Positions 37,880-49,570 of a DNA stretch of 64,000 nt are shown here, one piece after another. Every line of letters starts with the position of its first letter. Position 1 is the first letter of the stretch. Under the pieces are notes generated by a model. It saw only the letters and a list, made by a program, of their open reading frames with translations, was not told the DNA's origin and searched no databases. Position numbers and translations under genes: made by a program. The stretch is taken from assembly GCA_029783825.1 (NCBI GenBank), contig JAREIK010002419.1:266690-330689 (forward strand), in the 5' to 3' direction. This DNA comes from Sapria himalayana. Taxonomy: Eukaryota > Streptophyta > Magnoliopsida > Malpighiales > Rafflesiaceae.

Positions 37880-39417
37880 AGATAGATAGATAGATAGACA
37901 TACAGATAAATAGATAGATATATAGATAGATAGACAGACAAACAGACTGATTGGTTGATAAGTAGGTAGATAGACATATAGAAAAACATATAAATAGACA
38001 TATAGAAAAACATATAAATAGACATATACATATATATTAGATAGAGAAATAGATAGACAGACATGTATATAGATATATAAATATATAGATATATAGATAG
38101 ACAAATTGAAACATAAAAATTTAAATAGATAGATCAACATATAGATAGACTGATAGATTGCCAGATAGATAAATAGATAGATAGATAGAAAGTTAGATTT
38201 TAGATAGATAGATAGACAGATATATAGACAAATATAAAGATAGATTGATAGACATATAGCTATTTAGATAGATAGACAGATACATAGATAGATTGATAGA
38301 TAAATAGATAGATAGAAAAGTTGATTGATATTTAGATATATAGATAGATATATAGATAGATAGATAGATAGACATATTCATAGATAGATTAATAGACAGA
38401 TCGATAGAAAGATAGATAGATAGAGAAAAAGTTGATAGATAGATAGATTGATATAAAGATAGATACACATAGATAAACAGATAAATATACAAATAAATAG
38501 AGAGATAGATTGTCTGATATATTTTTAGATAGATATATAGACAAAAATAAAGATAGAAAGATAGATAGATAGATATATCGATAAATAAATAAACATATAG
38601 ATAGACAAATAGATTGGTAGATAGATAGCTAGGTCGATAGATAGATAGACAGATAGATAGACAGATATAAAGAAAGATAGTTAGACATATAGATAGATAG
38701 AGTGATAGACAGATAGCAAGACAAATAGATAGATAGATAGATAGACATATAGAAAGACAAATAGATAAATATATTGATATACAGATAGATAGACTGATAG
38801 ATAGATAGATATATAGATAGATAGACAAATTGATAGACAAATAGATAGATAGATAGATCGATCGATAGATAGATAGATAGAGAGATAAACAAATAGATAG
38901 ATAGATAGACAGATAGATAGACAGACAGATAGATAGATAGATAGATATAAAAACTGATAGATAGATAGACATAATCATATATAAATAGATAGATTGACAG
39001 ATAAATAGAAAAATAGATAGACCAGATAGATAGACAAATAGATATACATATAGATAGACATATAGATAGTTAGATAAAAAGACAGATTTATAGACAAATT
39101 TATTGAGAATTTGATAGCCAGATAGATAGACAGATAGATAAACAAATTTATAGATAGATAAGTAGATTGATAGATAAAGACAGATAGATATATAGAAATA
39201 TTCATAGACTGATAGATAGATTGATGGATAGATTGATAGACAGATTGATAAAAAGATTGATATACAGAATTATAGATAGTTTGATAGATAGATTTATAGA
39301 CAGATTGATAGACTCAGATTGATAGATTGATAGATTGACAAATATATAGATAGATATAGAGATAGATAAATATATACATAGAGATATAAACAAATATATA
39401 AATAGATAGATAGAGAT
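37146..39417 (-). repeat. Degenerate (GATA)n array A3
   Basis: Same tetranucleotide family as A1 and A2 but in the opposite polarity (AGAT on the plus strand), so the Ser-Ile-Tyr-Leu frames lie on the minus strand. Variants are AGAC, AAAT and TTGA, with a (TA)n tract at about 37850-37874. It ends exactly at a CACTA terminus at 39418. Confidence 0.95.
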
Positions 39418-40194
39418 CACTAAAAGAAAAATCCCAAATAGCAAGTAACTATCTAAATGGAGTTTTTTTGTATCTAAAGTGGATATAATGATGGATTAAT
39501 AATGAAACCTTTCCCAATCTAAAGTAAAAGTGTCAAATGAGTCATGCTGAGCTGGCCCAGCATGATTTTTGTTGGCCCAACCATGCTACCATGTCGGGAT
39601 AGGCACGGCTACAATAACAGTACCATGCCTGGCCTTGCATGGTTTATTCAAGCAAGGCTCGCCATGGCTCATTTGGCATGGCTAGTTTTTGGCCGTGCCT
39701 GGAAAGGCATGTACGGGGCGGTTTTAAAAATGTAAATTTTTTTTATTTTTTTCATTTTTTGTTTAGAATATTTATGTATTTATGAAATATAAATTAGATA
39801 ATAATTAAAAATATTTAAATTGTAAATTGTAAATATTTGAATAGTTATAAAGTTTATTTATTTATGTTATTTGTTTTAATTATGTTTTAATTAGATTATA
39901 ATTTATTAGAATTATATTTTTTAAATTTTTAATGAAATAATTAAAAATAAACATAAAATAAACACAAAATTAATTAAACAAAAATAACAAAGTCACACTC
40001 ACAAAGCCAAGTGCCAAATAGCCAAACTAAAGCAAATACAATGTAAATAAAAACAAGTATAAAACATCGAAATCAAAAATCAGAATCAAGAATAATTCAT
40101 AAGGAAGAACATAACTATAACAAAAGTGTCCATGTCGGCGTGTCGCAATCCTGCAATCATCAACCATCAAGCATCAAGTAGCAACCTCATCAAT

Positions 40195-42270
40195 CATATA
40201 TATTCGTATCATTATCATTTTCAACCTCAATATCAATATCACTATCATATGGATCATCAAAAGTAATCAACTCCTCTGCATTCACTGTAGTCCCACTCGC
40301 AATCCCAGCACGATCCTTAATGCTAAACCTCGAATCCTCTCAATCATTCATGTAAACTAAAGCCTCAACAATATCTTGACATAATCTTGATCTCCTATCC
40401 AAAATCACATTCACGGCAAAAAAAAAGGCTTCACTACTATGCTCGACATCGGAGGGGTCAATAGATCTTGTGCCATCTTAGATAGCACAGGAAAGTTGGA
40501 CTCATATGATTTCCACCACTATAATACATCAAGATTATTAGTATCAGAATATGATAGGATTGAGTAGTAAACGGTATCTAAGTACCAAGATAGCTCACTC
40601 CTATTCAATGGTCCACCCCGTCATTTTCCCCTAGCCAACTAATTGGAAAAATCATCATCTTCGAATATGTTATCAATATCCATACTCACAGCCTCACTAC
40701 TACTACCACCACACCTAGTATCATAGTATGTGAAAATGTCAGTTAACTTCTCATGAATGAACCCTTCAGGTGAGTCTTCCAGGTACATACACGAGGAAAT
40801 ATAAGTCAAAATGTTATCTACCCCTTCCACCTTAACCCTAAGGTCCATGCATGTAGTGAGATAATAAAGAGATAGAATGGTAGACCAGTACTTTAAGTGC
40901 TTGGTTTCCAAATCTGTAACCATATGGCTAAGTTTCTGGTCAGCTCGATACTTCCTAAACATGTTACTAATCTTGCATATGCACCTGAGTGCAATGAAAG
41001 TCATGGGAGTATAAACCAATGAACACATGTTCATCATGTCATAAAAAATCTTCAGGAATCATAAATTAAATTCATAAAACCCAGTTAGTGTCATCATAAA
41101 AAAAGTTCACCACTCTTACTATTGACGTAGTCGGATATCACATGTTTGTATCCAACACATGACTCCAACATTAGGTACATATAATTCCAATAGTGCCTCA
41201 CATCCGATTGGAATTTCTTCTTCTTAAGATTCATAGACAAATAGAGACTATCGGGCTCCAATTATCTGTGAGGCATACAAATGTATTTTAGTGAGTTACA
41301 TATGTTTTCCAAAGTGGGAAACACACTATCCCCACGTGTAGAATCATGTTAATCACGTGACACATGCATTTGACGTGGAAAATCTCTCTTATTGGAGCGT
41401 CTCTAATATTCCTAATAAATATGTTAATCATTACTCCATTATTAGATACGTTATCGAATGTGATACTAAAATTTTTTTTTTGAATTTTATATTCTCTAAA
41501 GATCTTTAACATACACTCAAAAATGGCAAACCCATCATGAGGATGAAGAATCTCGGAGAATCTTAAAATTTTTTAATTCACAGTCCATTTAGAATCTACA
41601 TAGTGGGTGGTTAGACATGCATAAGATGTATCATCGTGACTAGTCCAGATATCAGACGTCACGGACACCACTATATACCATAAATTCTTTAATTATTAAT
41701 TATTTTTCTAACTTATATGATTTTAGTATATCATTACGAGATGTAGACCTAGGAAACCTATGATAAGCAGGTTGAGAATATGTCTGCATGATGCTCACTA
41801 TCTTTGGTTCTTCCAAAAATCTGATCGGAAGATCCATCAATGTGATAAGTACGGTCATGTCATCCCAACCGAACTCGCTATGGTATATGAAGGTGGTAAA
41901 TTTTAAGACTAAACTGGATCTAGTCTCAAAAACTATAGAGATAAGTTAGGTTTGCCTAAGATCTAATGCACCATGTGTTTTGGTGCATAATTTAGCATGC
42001 CTTTTAAGGTGTCCAGTTCCAAACACACTCTTACAAGTTAAACTTTTCTTACAATATATGTACAGCGTCATTTCTTATTTCTCACCCCTAAATTTTTTTT
42101 TGTTTTATTATATTAAAATGAGTCCAAACTATAGAAGTCATTATTTTTTGTTTTTTAGATGTTTGGGCTGAGATGCCCGGAGAAACCAAAGTTTCAGTAA
42201 CCTTAGAACTTTGTGTAAGATTTACATTTTCTAAACTTAAATTAATTTTATTAGTCATTATATTTGTCAT
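40195..42270 (-). pseudogene. hAT transposase 1, decayed
   Basis: Minus-strand pieces parallel hAT transposase 2 in this window. They are an N terminus from 42270, a BED-type zinc finger read as TGHLKRHAKLC near 42000, and the catalytic-domain strand FSITFDNVSNNGVMINIF with VKCMCHVINM (41288-41512). Next comes the hAT-like RNase H/DUF4413 region FRKYRADQKLSHMVTDLETK (near 40950), then the C-terminal dimerisation region (about 40250-40560) with stops. Several frameshifts and stops (for example after the GALDLRQT segment near 41930) make it non-functional. At the two codons where hAT 2 has stops, this copy keeps Gln and Cys. Confidence 0.88.
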
Positions 42271-42796
42271 TTTTTTTGGTTTTTATAGACAAGAGGATTG
42301 CTTAAAGAGTAGAGAGAAAAAAAATAGAAATACTTTTAAAGTAGTGTAAAGGAAAAGCACATGCACCAAAAATTCAACTTCTTAAGGCCATTGCAAATAC
42401 CAACTAAAGACGAGCCTGAGTTGTGAATCCCGAAAAGCCGAACCAAAATCACAAGAGAAAGAATTTTAGGAGACAAGTTTGAGAGATAGAGAGAATGTGA
42501 GATTTTATGTTTTTAAAAAACATAAAAATTAGAGAGAGGGGGTGGGGGGCTTTTATAGAAAAAAATTTAGAATTTTTTTTTAAAAAGTATTTTTTTTTTG
42601 AATTTTTTAAAAATTCTTTTAGGGCAGAATCATGTGGGCCGTCGGATTCTGCCCAATAGCCATTGGAGGCAAAATTCGATGGCTAAATTTCAAATAATTT
42701 TTATTTAAATATTTGAATCGGTGGCCATAAGTCAGTAACAGGCCATTGATGTTCGAGTTGGTTTAGATCTGTGCCCACCTAGTTTCAGAATCAATC

Positions 42797-42857
42797 AGGC
42801 TGAGCCTCAGCCTGATGGGGCAGTATGGTAGCGATACCTCGGCTCGTGCCGAGGTAT
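42797..42857. repeat. Paired GC-rich hairpins in the hAT 1 subterminal region
   Basis: Two perfect short inverted repeats lie side by side. 42797-42815 has an 8-base stem around GCC, and 42834-42857 is ATACCTCGG-CTCGTG-CCGAGGTAT with a 9-base stem. GC-rich palindromic subterminal sequence is typical of this hAT group and could serve transposase binding. Confidence 0.75.
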
Positions 42858-43014
42858 TGAGCCAACCAGGCTACGGCACCATGTCATGCCAAGCATAGCA
42901 CAAGGCCTGGTTGGCCTCGGAACTACACGGCATGGGCATGAGCATAAAAAATTCCAGTGCCTTGCCTGTATAGGCACGGCACAAATTTGCCCATTTGACA
43001 CCTTTAAACTAAAG

Positions 43015-43606
43015 TGCTTGTCACAAAAATTAAAGAGTAAATATTGTTCCTATCAAAATTAGCAATAGAAAATTTTTTAGCTAAATTATCGAGGGAAAAT
43101 TCCCTAGCTAAATTAGCGACGGAAAAATCTCTAGCTTTATTCATTCCAAAATTATTTTCACATTTTTAATTTTTTACATAAAATTTAATTACATATTTTT
43201 ATAAAAACATAAACCATTATTTATAATTAACAAAAAATAAAACAATTAATAACATATTTTGATATAATATATTATATAGTTAAAACAGAAACACAGCAAA
43301 ACTTGATTACATCTTATTCTTCTTCAATGTATCTAATGATAGTGCATAAAGTATAATCTGTCTGTGAAATTGATGTTGCTTTCTTGCCCCCACCTCCTCA
43401 AGATCAACATACTAATATAGCACCTGAGCATGTTCCTCTATGGCCATCTATATTACTTCCTTTAGTTCTAGTCTGGATTTCCTCTCCACCTCCAACTCCT
43501 TCTTCCTTTTTTCTCTCAATGCCCTTCTTGTATCTAGCTGCTCTCCCAACAACACTTTTATTTAACCTTGCGATCAGTTGCATGTATGTATACTTGTGCA
43601 TGTATG

Positions 43607-43637
<31 letters not shown>

Positions 43638-43729
43638 ACACAGACACATGTACTTTCATGCTAATACACATACCATCAAAGTCAATAGAAAGAAATAATC
43701 TAGGGCTTAAAAACACACACATAGGTCTC
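43015..43729 (-). other. CACTA-Z 3' subterminal region and flank of SmF copy
   Basis: Subterminal motifs (CTAGCTAAATTAGCGACGG and similar) run to about 43130, followed by an AT-rich block homologous to X. A less AT-rich segment (43386-43570) and a (TG)n tract (43609-43635) follow. The stretch 43640-43729 matches the X sequence beyond its SmF exon. No coding gene is recognised. Confidence 0.6.
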
Positions 43730-44060
43730 TCATGCATGGTCAACATCTTCTAGTTCTTTGTCATTTGGTACTCCACGCAGATAGAGAACATTGTTACACC
43801 TACACATGGAGCATAATATACTATATTTTACAAACCAATAAAGAACACAACACAATGTCACTGATAAACAGATAGACTAGTGCATGTAACACCAACATCT
43901 ATTTGCAAGAAATTTCATACAACGAGATAATCATGAGCTTATTTTTAAATTACTGAATCAAGATTTCCCCAAGATTTCTAGTGAGCTACCATCAACATAT
44001 TCTTCTATGCTGCTCATCTTCATGCATTAGTCCATGGTTAATTGTAAGAAAGTTAAAAAG

Positions 44061-44215
44061 GAGTTTTATATGGAAATAATATATTTTAAATAAAAATTCC
44101 AAAATATGATGCTTGTTTGAAAAATATTACCAAACTAGTGCATCTAGAAATAGCATGGTAATGGGCATCGTTGTTAATGACATTCATTGCCATGCTATTG
44201 AATTTTAAAAATCAA
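44061..44215 (+). repeat. Left terminal inverted repeat of the Pack-MULE
   Basis: Pairs with 46430-46585 in inverted orientation over roughly 155 bases with an estimated four-fifths identity by eye. It ends inward at TTGAATTTTAAAAATCAA. Confidence 0.85.
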
Positions 44216-44219
44216 GATC

Positions 44220-46429
44220 TTCATCAATGTATGCCTTACTTGATGATGCCAAATTCGGGCTTAAATTTGGGTTTGACACAAGATCTGGTTTGGATTCATT
44301 TATACTTTCAATATTGTATATTGGCCATATAGATTTCTAAGTGAGCAGCCAAGTTAAGTTGGTGGTTTGATTAAGAGATGATGCAGAAACTGAAGATGAA
44401 GAAGATGAATTTAACTTGATGGTTTTTTTGGATTGAAAAGCAAAAGCCACTCATGGAAAGCATCCCTTGATTTGTTGAAGTTGACAGGTTCACTCTAAAT
44501 CATGATTAAACAAAAAAAACAAATCATTTAATAGGAGGAAAAGGATATAGATATATTCGAGTATGACAAGGCCATATTTCATATTTAATAAAACAAATAG
44601 GCACCTTATCATTGCCCCTCTTTTCTTCTTTATATTGCTGGAGCCACGACAATAAACTCGAGCATGCATAACCTGCAGAAATGAACTCATGGTTTTGAAC
44701 TTGTGATTCTTTGTTGAGGTTAATGGAGGAATTAGGACTACACGTTGCGCTTTTTGTAAGTAATCCAAATTTAATCTTTTGCCAGCCAGAGCCACTCTCA
44801 CATGTAGATGTTTTGCTCATGCACCCATTTTTCTTCTTTTTTAAAATATCATCAAATGCACAACTAGTGAAATATGAAGTGTTTATGCATTCTTATATAC
44901 AATAGTTGACACAATAGTACATATGAATAAGTGTGTGGGTGTATGTGTTTGTGTGTGCCTCTGTGGGTGTGTAGGTGAGTCATTAATGGGTAGCATATAT
45001 GACTCATATATCGCACTAGAGAAATTTGAGAGAAAAAAGTAAAAAAAAGATTTGTTTTTCCCATTGAGATTGAGGCTAAGATTCAGGCTTCCAACTGGAA
45101 CAGTGACTGGATAAAGTTCCCAAATAGTCTCCAGAGAGGGAAAGCCTGCTTTACACTTGATGTAAGTTTGGAATGTGGAGATTCCCATGAGCCATACTCT
45201 TACAGCCTCGTTGCCTATTTCGTAGATCAGACTTTGCATCTCTATGATAATTTACTTTGTAATGTTGTTACCTGCTTGCCAACTATAATTTGGCCAGATA
45301 TCAGAAACCTATTTAAGATCACCCAAATATAAAACAACTTCTCTACTCGAATAACCATCTACGATGCACTTAAGCTCCATAAATTTTTGGCAAATATCTA
45401 CTTTTGAATGATTCCTTAAAGAGAACAGAGGAAATGTTACTAATCTAACCATTTCAATTTTTCCCTCACTCCTCTGACTACGCTCTCTATGCTTGCCACA
45501 GACTCTCCCATAATCACTATGTTTTTTTTATTCCTATCCATCACCAGTTAAACTCTCATCACATCTTCAATCTTTTTTCAATGTTTCTAATGGCGAGCTT
45601 TAGTCCTTCCCTAATGGTTCAAATTGACTAAAAGAAAGAAATTGAGGAGGAGATGAGTTGGCTACGGTAAAAGGTTTTATGGCTTCTTTCAGGTATGAAT
45701 TCAGGATAACTAGAGTGATATTTCCAATAGCAGCCATGGTGGTGGATGTACTTCTGGAACAAATATTTATAAATATGGTTTGTTCAACCTTGTTTTTCAC
45801 TAGGTTGGATGCCACACACTCTCTCGTCATTCTCAATGCCTCCATTTAAAAATTTTTAAATTTTAATAGCCAACATTGATAATGCTGACATTTGATTTTT
45901 AAAAATTCAATAGCATGGGTCCTTTGACTATGCTTCTCTGACTACGCTCACTCCTCTGACTCCTATGACTACACTCTCCTCGGACTATGCTCCTCTGGCA
46001 TTTAAAAAGTTTCTCACTCATTCCTCTGACTACGCTCTCTATGCTTGTCACACACTCTCCCATAATTACTATGTTTTTTTTCTTCCTCTACATCACCGGT
46101 AAACCCTCATCACATCTTTGGTCTTTGTTAGTGTTTCTAATGGAGAGCTTAAGTCATTCCCCAATGATTCAAATTGACTGAAAGAAAGAAATGGAGGATA
46201 AGAGTTGGTTGTGGCGAGTGGTTTAATGGATTCTTATGAATTCTCGAGAACTGGAGTATTATTTGTAGTGGTAGCCATAGCGGTGGATGTACTTCTAGAA
46301 GAAATATCCATGGATATGGCTTGTTCAACCTTGTTTTTCTCTAAGTTGGATTCCACACACTCTCCCATTATTCCCAATGCCAACATTTTAAAATTTTTAA
46401 AATTTAATAGCCGGCATTCACAACGGCAC
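44220..46429 (-). pseudogene. Captured SMXL4/5-like (SMAX1-like, double Clp-N / P-loop) gene fragments
   Basis: Minus-strand fragments in gene order. First is a Clp-N-like ALRMTRECVASNLVKNKVEQ piece (near 45840, duplicated near 46370). NIVIMGESVASIESVVRGV follows (about 45480-45530), like the family's VVVGDS...VVREL. Then come SREVVLYLGDLK followed by a stop in place of the family's Trp (near 45350), VRVWLMGISTFQTYIKCKAG with FPSLETIWELYPVTVPVGSL (45080-45210) and SWLQQYKEEKRG (about 44620-44660). Last is a Ser-rich linker and PNLSPNLASSSKAYIDED (about 44220-44420). SMXL proteins are nuclear repressors in karrikin/strigolactone signalling or, for SMXL3/4/5, phloem development. SWLQQYKEE and GISTFQTY favour the SMXL4/5 group. 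Stops and frameshifts show a dead copy. Confidence 0.85.
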
Positions 46430-46460
46430 CTTTGATTTTTAAAATTAATAGGGATGCAAT
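45465..46460 (-). repeat. Tandem duplication of about 545 bp inside the Pack-MULE
   Basis: The block 45465-45915 recurs at 46015-46460, with offsets of 540-552 bp at different landmarks (CTCTGACTACGCTCTCTATG at 45472 and 46024; GGTGGATGTACTTCT near 45740 and 46280). Each copy carries the Clp-N-like SMXL fragment and the inner edge of the right TIR. The duplication therefore arose after capture. A shorter CTCTGACTACGCTC-like repeat sits between them (45920-46000). Confidence 0.85.
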
Positions 46461-46860
46461 GACCATCATTTATAACGACACAAATTTCCACGTTATTTCC
46501 AGATGTATTAGTTTGGTAATATTTTTCAAACTAGCATTATATTTTGGATTTTTTATTTAAAATATATTATTTCCATACAAAACTCATTAGAAAGTGCCAA
46601 ACAAAAGGAAAATGGAAGTTGAAATACAACATGCTGCATGGTATTGAATTTTTGTACACTACTAGGTTCATATAGGAGTCCACCGAAACAAGGAAACCTA
46701 AAAGAAACCAAAGAAAAAAAATGAGAAAAAAATGCAATTTATAGGAAAAAAACACAAGGTTGCTTACCTTTGTATTCCATTCCCCACTTGAGTCTTACAA
46801 TGACCGTCTTCCCAGTCAAGTTGTTAAAAAAGGCTTGGGATTAGCGGGGATGGTCTGCAA

Positions 46861-49570
46861 CATTCAGTAATAAAAAAACTAATGAATAGTGCTATCATGC
46901 ACGTAAGTATCAGATATTTATTTACATTTACTTAAAAATGGATAGGCATGTATTTATGCAATATACATGCATACAGTATGAATATAGCATAACTATATGT
47001 GTCAAAACACATGCACGCGCATACACACATGCACACACTATTTTCCTATCTTCTCATATTTCTTTATATTATCCATATATTTCATCTTTCTAGTTGAACT
47101 GAACCAGTGATGCATGGAAATTGTCATTACCAAAAATCAAAATTTTTTTTCTAATCTACATATCCCACATGATCTAAAATTTATTATTATGTTTTTTGCT
47201 TGAGAAAACTATAAGAAAAGTTTTTTATGAAAAATAAATGACCATTTGAAAGAATATTTGATGGTTGTAATCATGAATAGTTAATCTTTTTTGATACACG
47301 AGAAATTAAATGCTAGTATTAATAAATTTCATGAAAGAAAAAATTCTATAAATATCTCGTGTACACAAAAAATTGTATAAAAAAACTTGATTACTACTTC
47401 ATAAAAATTTTCCCCCAACCTCTCATTATCATCATCAATGAAATCTTATCTCAACACTATTGTGAACAATCATTACTCTAACCATAAGAACATGAGTTCT
47501 ATCAACAAGAATACCAAATATACTTCCTCATGCTGCTTGTCAAATCACCTATCATGATGTTCAAGTAGATGTCTTACCTGTACTCCATTTCCATTATAAT
47601 AGCCCATCCAACTTCTATGCATAGCTTCACAGTTTCAATGCATTCAGTTTGTCACGATGCAATTTAGTTTGCCTTGATAAGAAGGGTCTACGCCCTATCC
47701 AAGCAACCAAATAAAATTAAAAACAAAAAAAACAAAAAAAAACAAAAAAAACAAAAACTTTCACAACTCAATGCTATGCCAAGCCTGTTACGAGCTCATT
47801 GAGAAATCAGCATCTCACCTCTTGCTTGTTTTTGAGGTCGTAGGGCATCTGATACGGCTCATAAAACTTAGATTCAGCAACATCCACCCCTATGGGTCAC
47901 ATATGGCATTGATTTAGTTGGAATCGAAGCTTAAACCTTGTGAGCAATGATTTCAATAACACACAATGGGAGTGCGATGGTTTTGATAACATACAATGAG
48001 CATGTGAAGATTTGCATAGCACACAATACATGGGTAATCGTGGTAGCTAGTGCATAGTAGATGCACTCCTTCTAGGGGTTTACAGCTCTTTCAAACACAC
48101 ACACCCCTAGAGTTTAGCTTTCCATGAGGTAGATTTTGATACCATGAAAAACATTAAATCATACAATATAAAATAAATATAATACACATGCTGAATAACC
48201 TTATACAAACAATGCCCTTATATAACATGTTATTTTAATTAGGGCAACTCACAGGATAAATAATCTCTATTACACTCTTGAAGTGTACCTGTGTGTGCTA
48301 GGCATGCCTCAATGTGTAAGACATGCTCATTCTTTTTCCAAAAAGCTATCAATAGAACAACGTATCAATTGATAAAGTAGAGAACATGGCCCCAGCAAAA
48401 CATAAGCAATATCACAAACATCGTACTCATCAATAAGATAGTTATATATAGTATATATGTACATATAATATTATAGTGTATATGTACATATACTTAGTAT
48501 ATATGCACATATATATGCACATATATACTGTAGTATATATGCACATATATACGCACATATATACTATAGTATATATGTACATATATACTTTAGTATATAT
48601 ACATATACACTTCAATATTTATGGATGTCTTATAGATATAGAACAATAGGTATAGATATAGATATAGAAAGCAGGTAATGTATTATCCCATTTATACTTC
48701 ACAAAGAATGCACAAAATAGCACTATCAACATTAATAAGAAATGTGAATATTATTTAAAATTTTGAAAATATCTATAAAAACTCTTAGTGGAAAACTTGG
48801 AAGAAAAGCCACGAGCTAGGCTTGGTGCATCAAAGTTTGCACATTGCCTCCCCACAACCAGAACTCTCTCTTGCTCCCAATGCCTATAAGGGGGCTGCTC
48901 TGCCCCGCCATGCCCTACAGCACCATGCTCCCATGTGGTTTCTTCCCCTCTTCGTGTGCTTGCACCAATGATTTTGATTGCTTAGCTTCATTGTATTAGT
49001 CCATCAACACTGTAGTTTCTGCTGCCATATGGTTCCTCACATGGTTTAAAGTAAGGGTCGTCACTTCATTGTATACATCAACATAACTACATAACAATTC
49101 AATATGCACTCCATAAAAACATTTTTCACTACATAAAAACAATACACATGCAAAGAAAAAAAGAGGAACAAAACATTAAAAATTAGATGTTTTGTCTTCC
49201 AAATATAAAAAAAAAGCAAATGGCTACAAAATTTGCAAACTTCATATAGCAAGGCACATTGACTCACCATCCTCCTAACTATTCTCACTCCTCTTCATTT
49301 CATGCTCATTGGCAGGCGATACATCGATGGCTAGTTGTACAGCATGCATATTGGCACCTATCACAACCCCATTGATAGCCATAGTTCCTCATGTTCAGCT
49401 TGTGGTCTTCCTTGACACTACGAACATGCAAGAAGGGGAGAACAAGCTGAATGAACACATTTAATTGAATTTCATTAGCAATCATTATGGTAATTAATAA
49501 TTCAATAGTTTAATTCTATTGATGACCAATAAAAAGTAGTCATAGATATAAATAGTGATGATGCAGATCT
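46861..49570. other. Z-specific insertion interval, no gene identified
   Basis: Between the first SmF exon found and the resumption of family homology at about 49580. It holds an A-rich AAAACAAAA tract (47700-47757), imperfect short repeats around CACACAATG (47950-48030) and a palindromic block (48447-48612). A GC-richer patch (48780-49060) and short segments near 49300-49440 look less AT-rich than their surroundings. These could include further captured host DNA or the SmF upstream region. No protein family was recognised. Confidence 0.4.
48447..48612. repeat. Self-complementary TATACTGTAGTATATATGCACA repeats in CACTA-Z
   Basis: Several units of the same kind as in X and W, but at a different place relative to the SmF exon and with GCACATATAT variants. 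Either the block moved with a rearrangement, or a second related element lies within Z. Confidence 0.7.

Larger units (their letters stand above)
39525..43006 (-). mobile_element. hAT element 1, nested in CACTA-Z
   Basis: Termini are TAAAAGTGTCAAATGAG (from 39525) and, inverted, TAAAGGTGTCAAATGGG (ending 43006), 15 of 17 matching. The flanking 8-bp sequences are ATCTAAAG (39517-39524) and AACTAAAG (43007-43014), 7 of 8 matching, as expected for hAT target duplications. Joining the flanks gives a CACTA subterminal stretch that resembles 3374-3384 and 3531-3545, which confirms insertion into CACTA-Z. Both ends are GC-rich with GGCACGGC-like palindromes. The encoded transposase is on the minus strand and is decayed. 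Confidence 0.93.
44061..46585. mobile_element. Pack-MULE-like element with SMXL gene fragments
   Basis: Terminal inverted repeats of about 155 bp: 44061-44215 (starting GAGTTTTATATGGAAATAAT) pairs with 46430-46585 reversed (starting GAGTTTTGTATGGAAATAAT). The arms share long blocks such as TTTGAAAAATATTACCAAAC. The outer 9-bp flanks are GTTAAAAAG (44052-44060) and ATTAGAAAG (46586-46594), 7 of 9 matching, the target-duplication length of Mutator-like elements. There is no transposase inside; instead there are collinear pieces of an SMXL4/5-like gene. It inserted into the captured SmF gene of CACTA-Z. Confidence 0.85.
43730..46854 (-). pseudogene. Captured SmF (small nuclear ribonucleoprotein F) gene, four exons, split by a Pack-MULE
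   Basis: On the minus strand four pieces of plant SmF occur in order. Exon at 46768-46854 reads ANPK and then, after a one-base loss, [18 protein letters not shown] (Sm1 motif), with an acceptor before it and a GTAAG donor after it. Exon at about 46655-46697 reads GFLVSVDSYMNL. Exon at about 43954-44010 reads EEYVDG and, frameshifted, NLGEILI. Exon at 43730-43799 reads CNNVLYLRGVPNDKELEDVD and a stop. Retained introns mean the gene was copied as DNA, not from mRNA. SmF is part of the heptameric Sm ring of spliceosomal snRNPs. The start codon exon was not identified. Two frameshifts and the 2.5-kb insertion at 44061-46585 make it a pseudogene. Confidence 0.88.

Noticed and set aside
43384..43746. 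Overlapping frames around a (TG)n tract (Cys-Val or His-Thr runs)
   Set aside because: Microsatellite translation. The real coding content nearby is the SmF exon on the minus strand.
44055..46594. Reading the flanking inverted repeats as two MITEs bracketing an SMXL fragment
   Set aside because: Each arm lacks its own second terminus, and the 9-bp flanking match lies outside the pair, so a single element is simpler.
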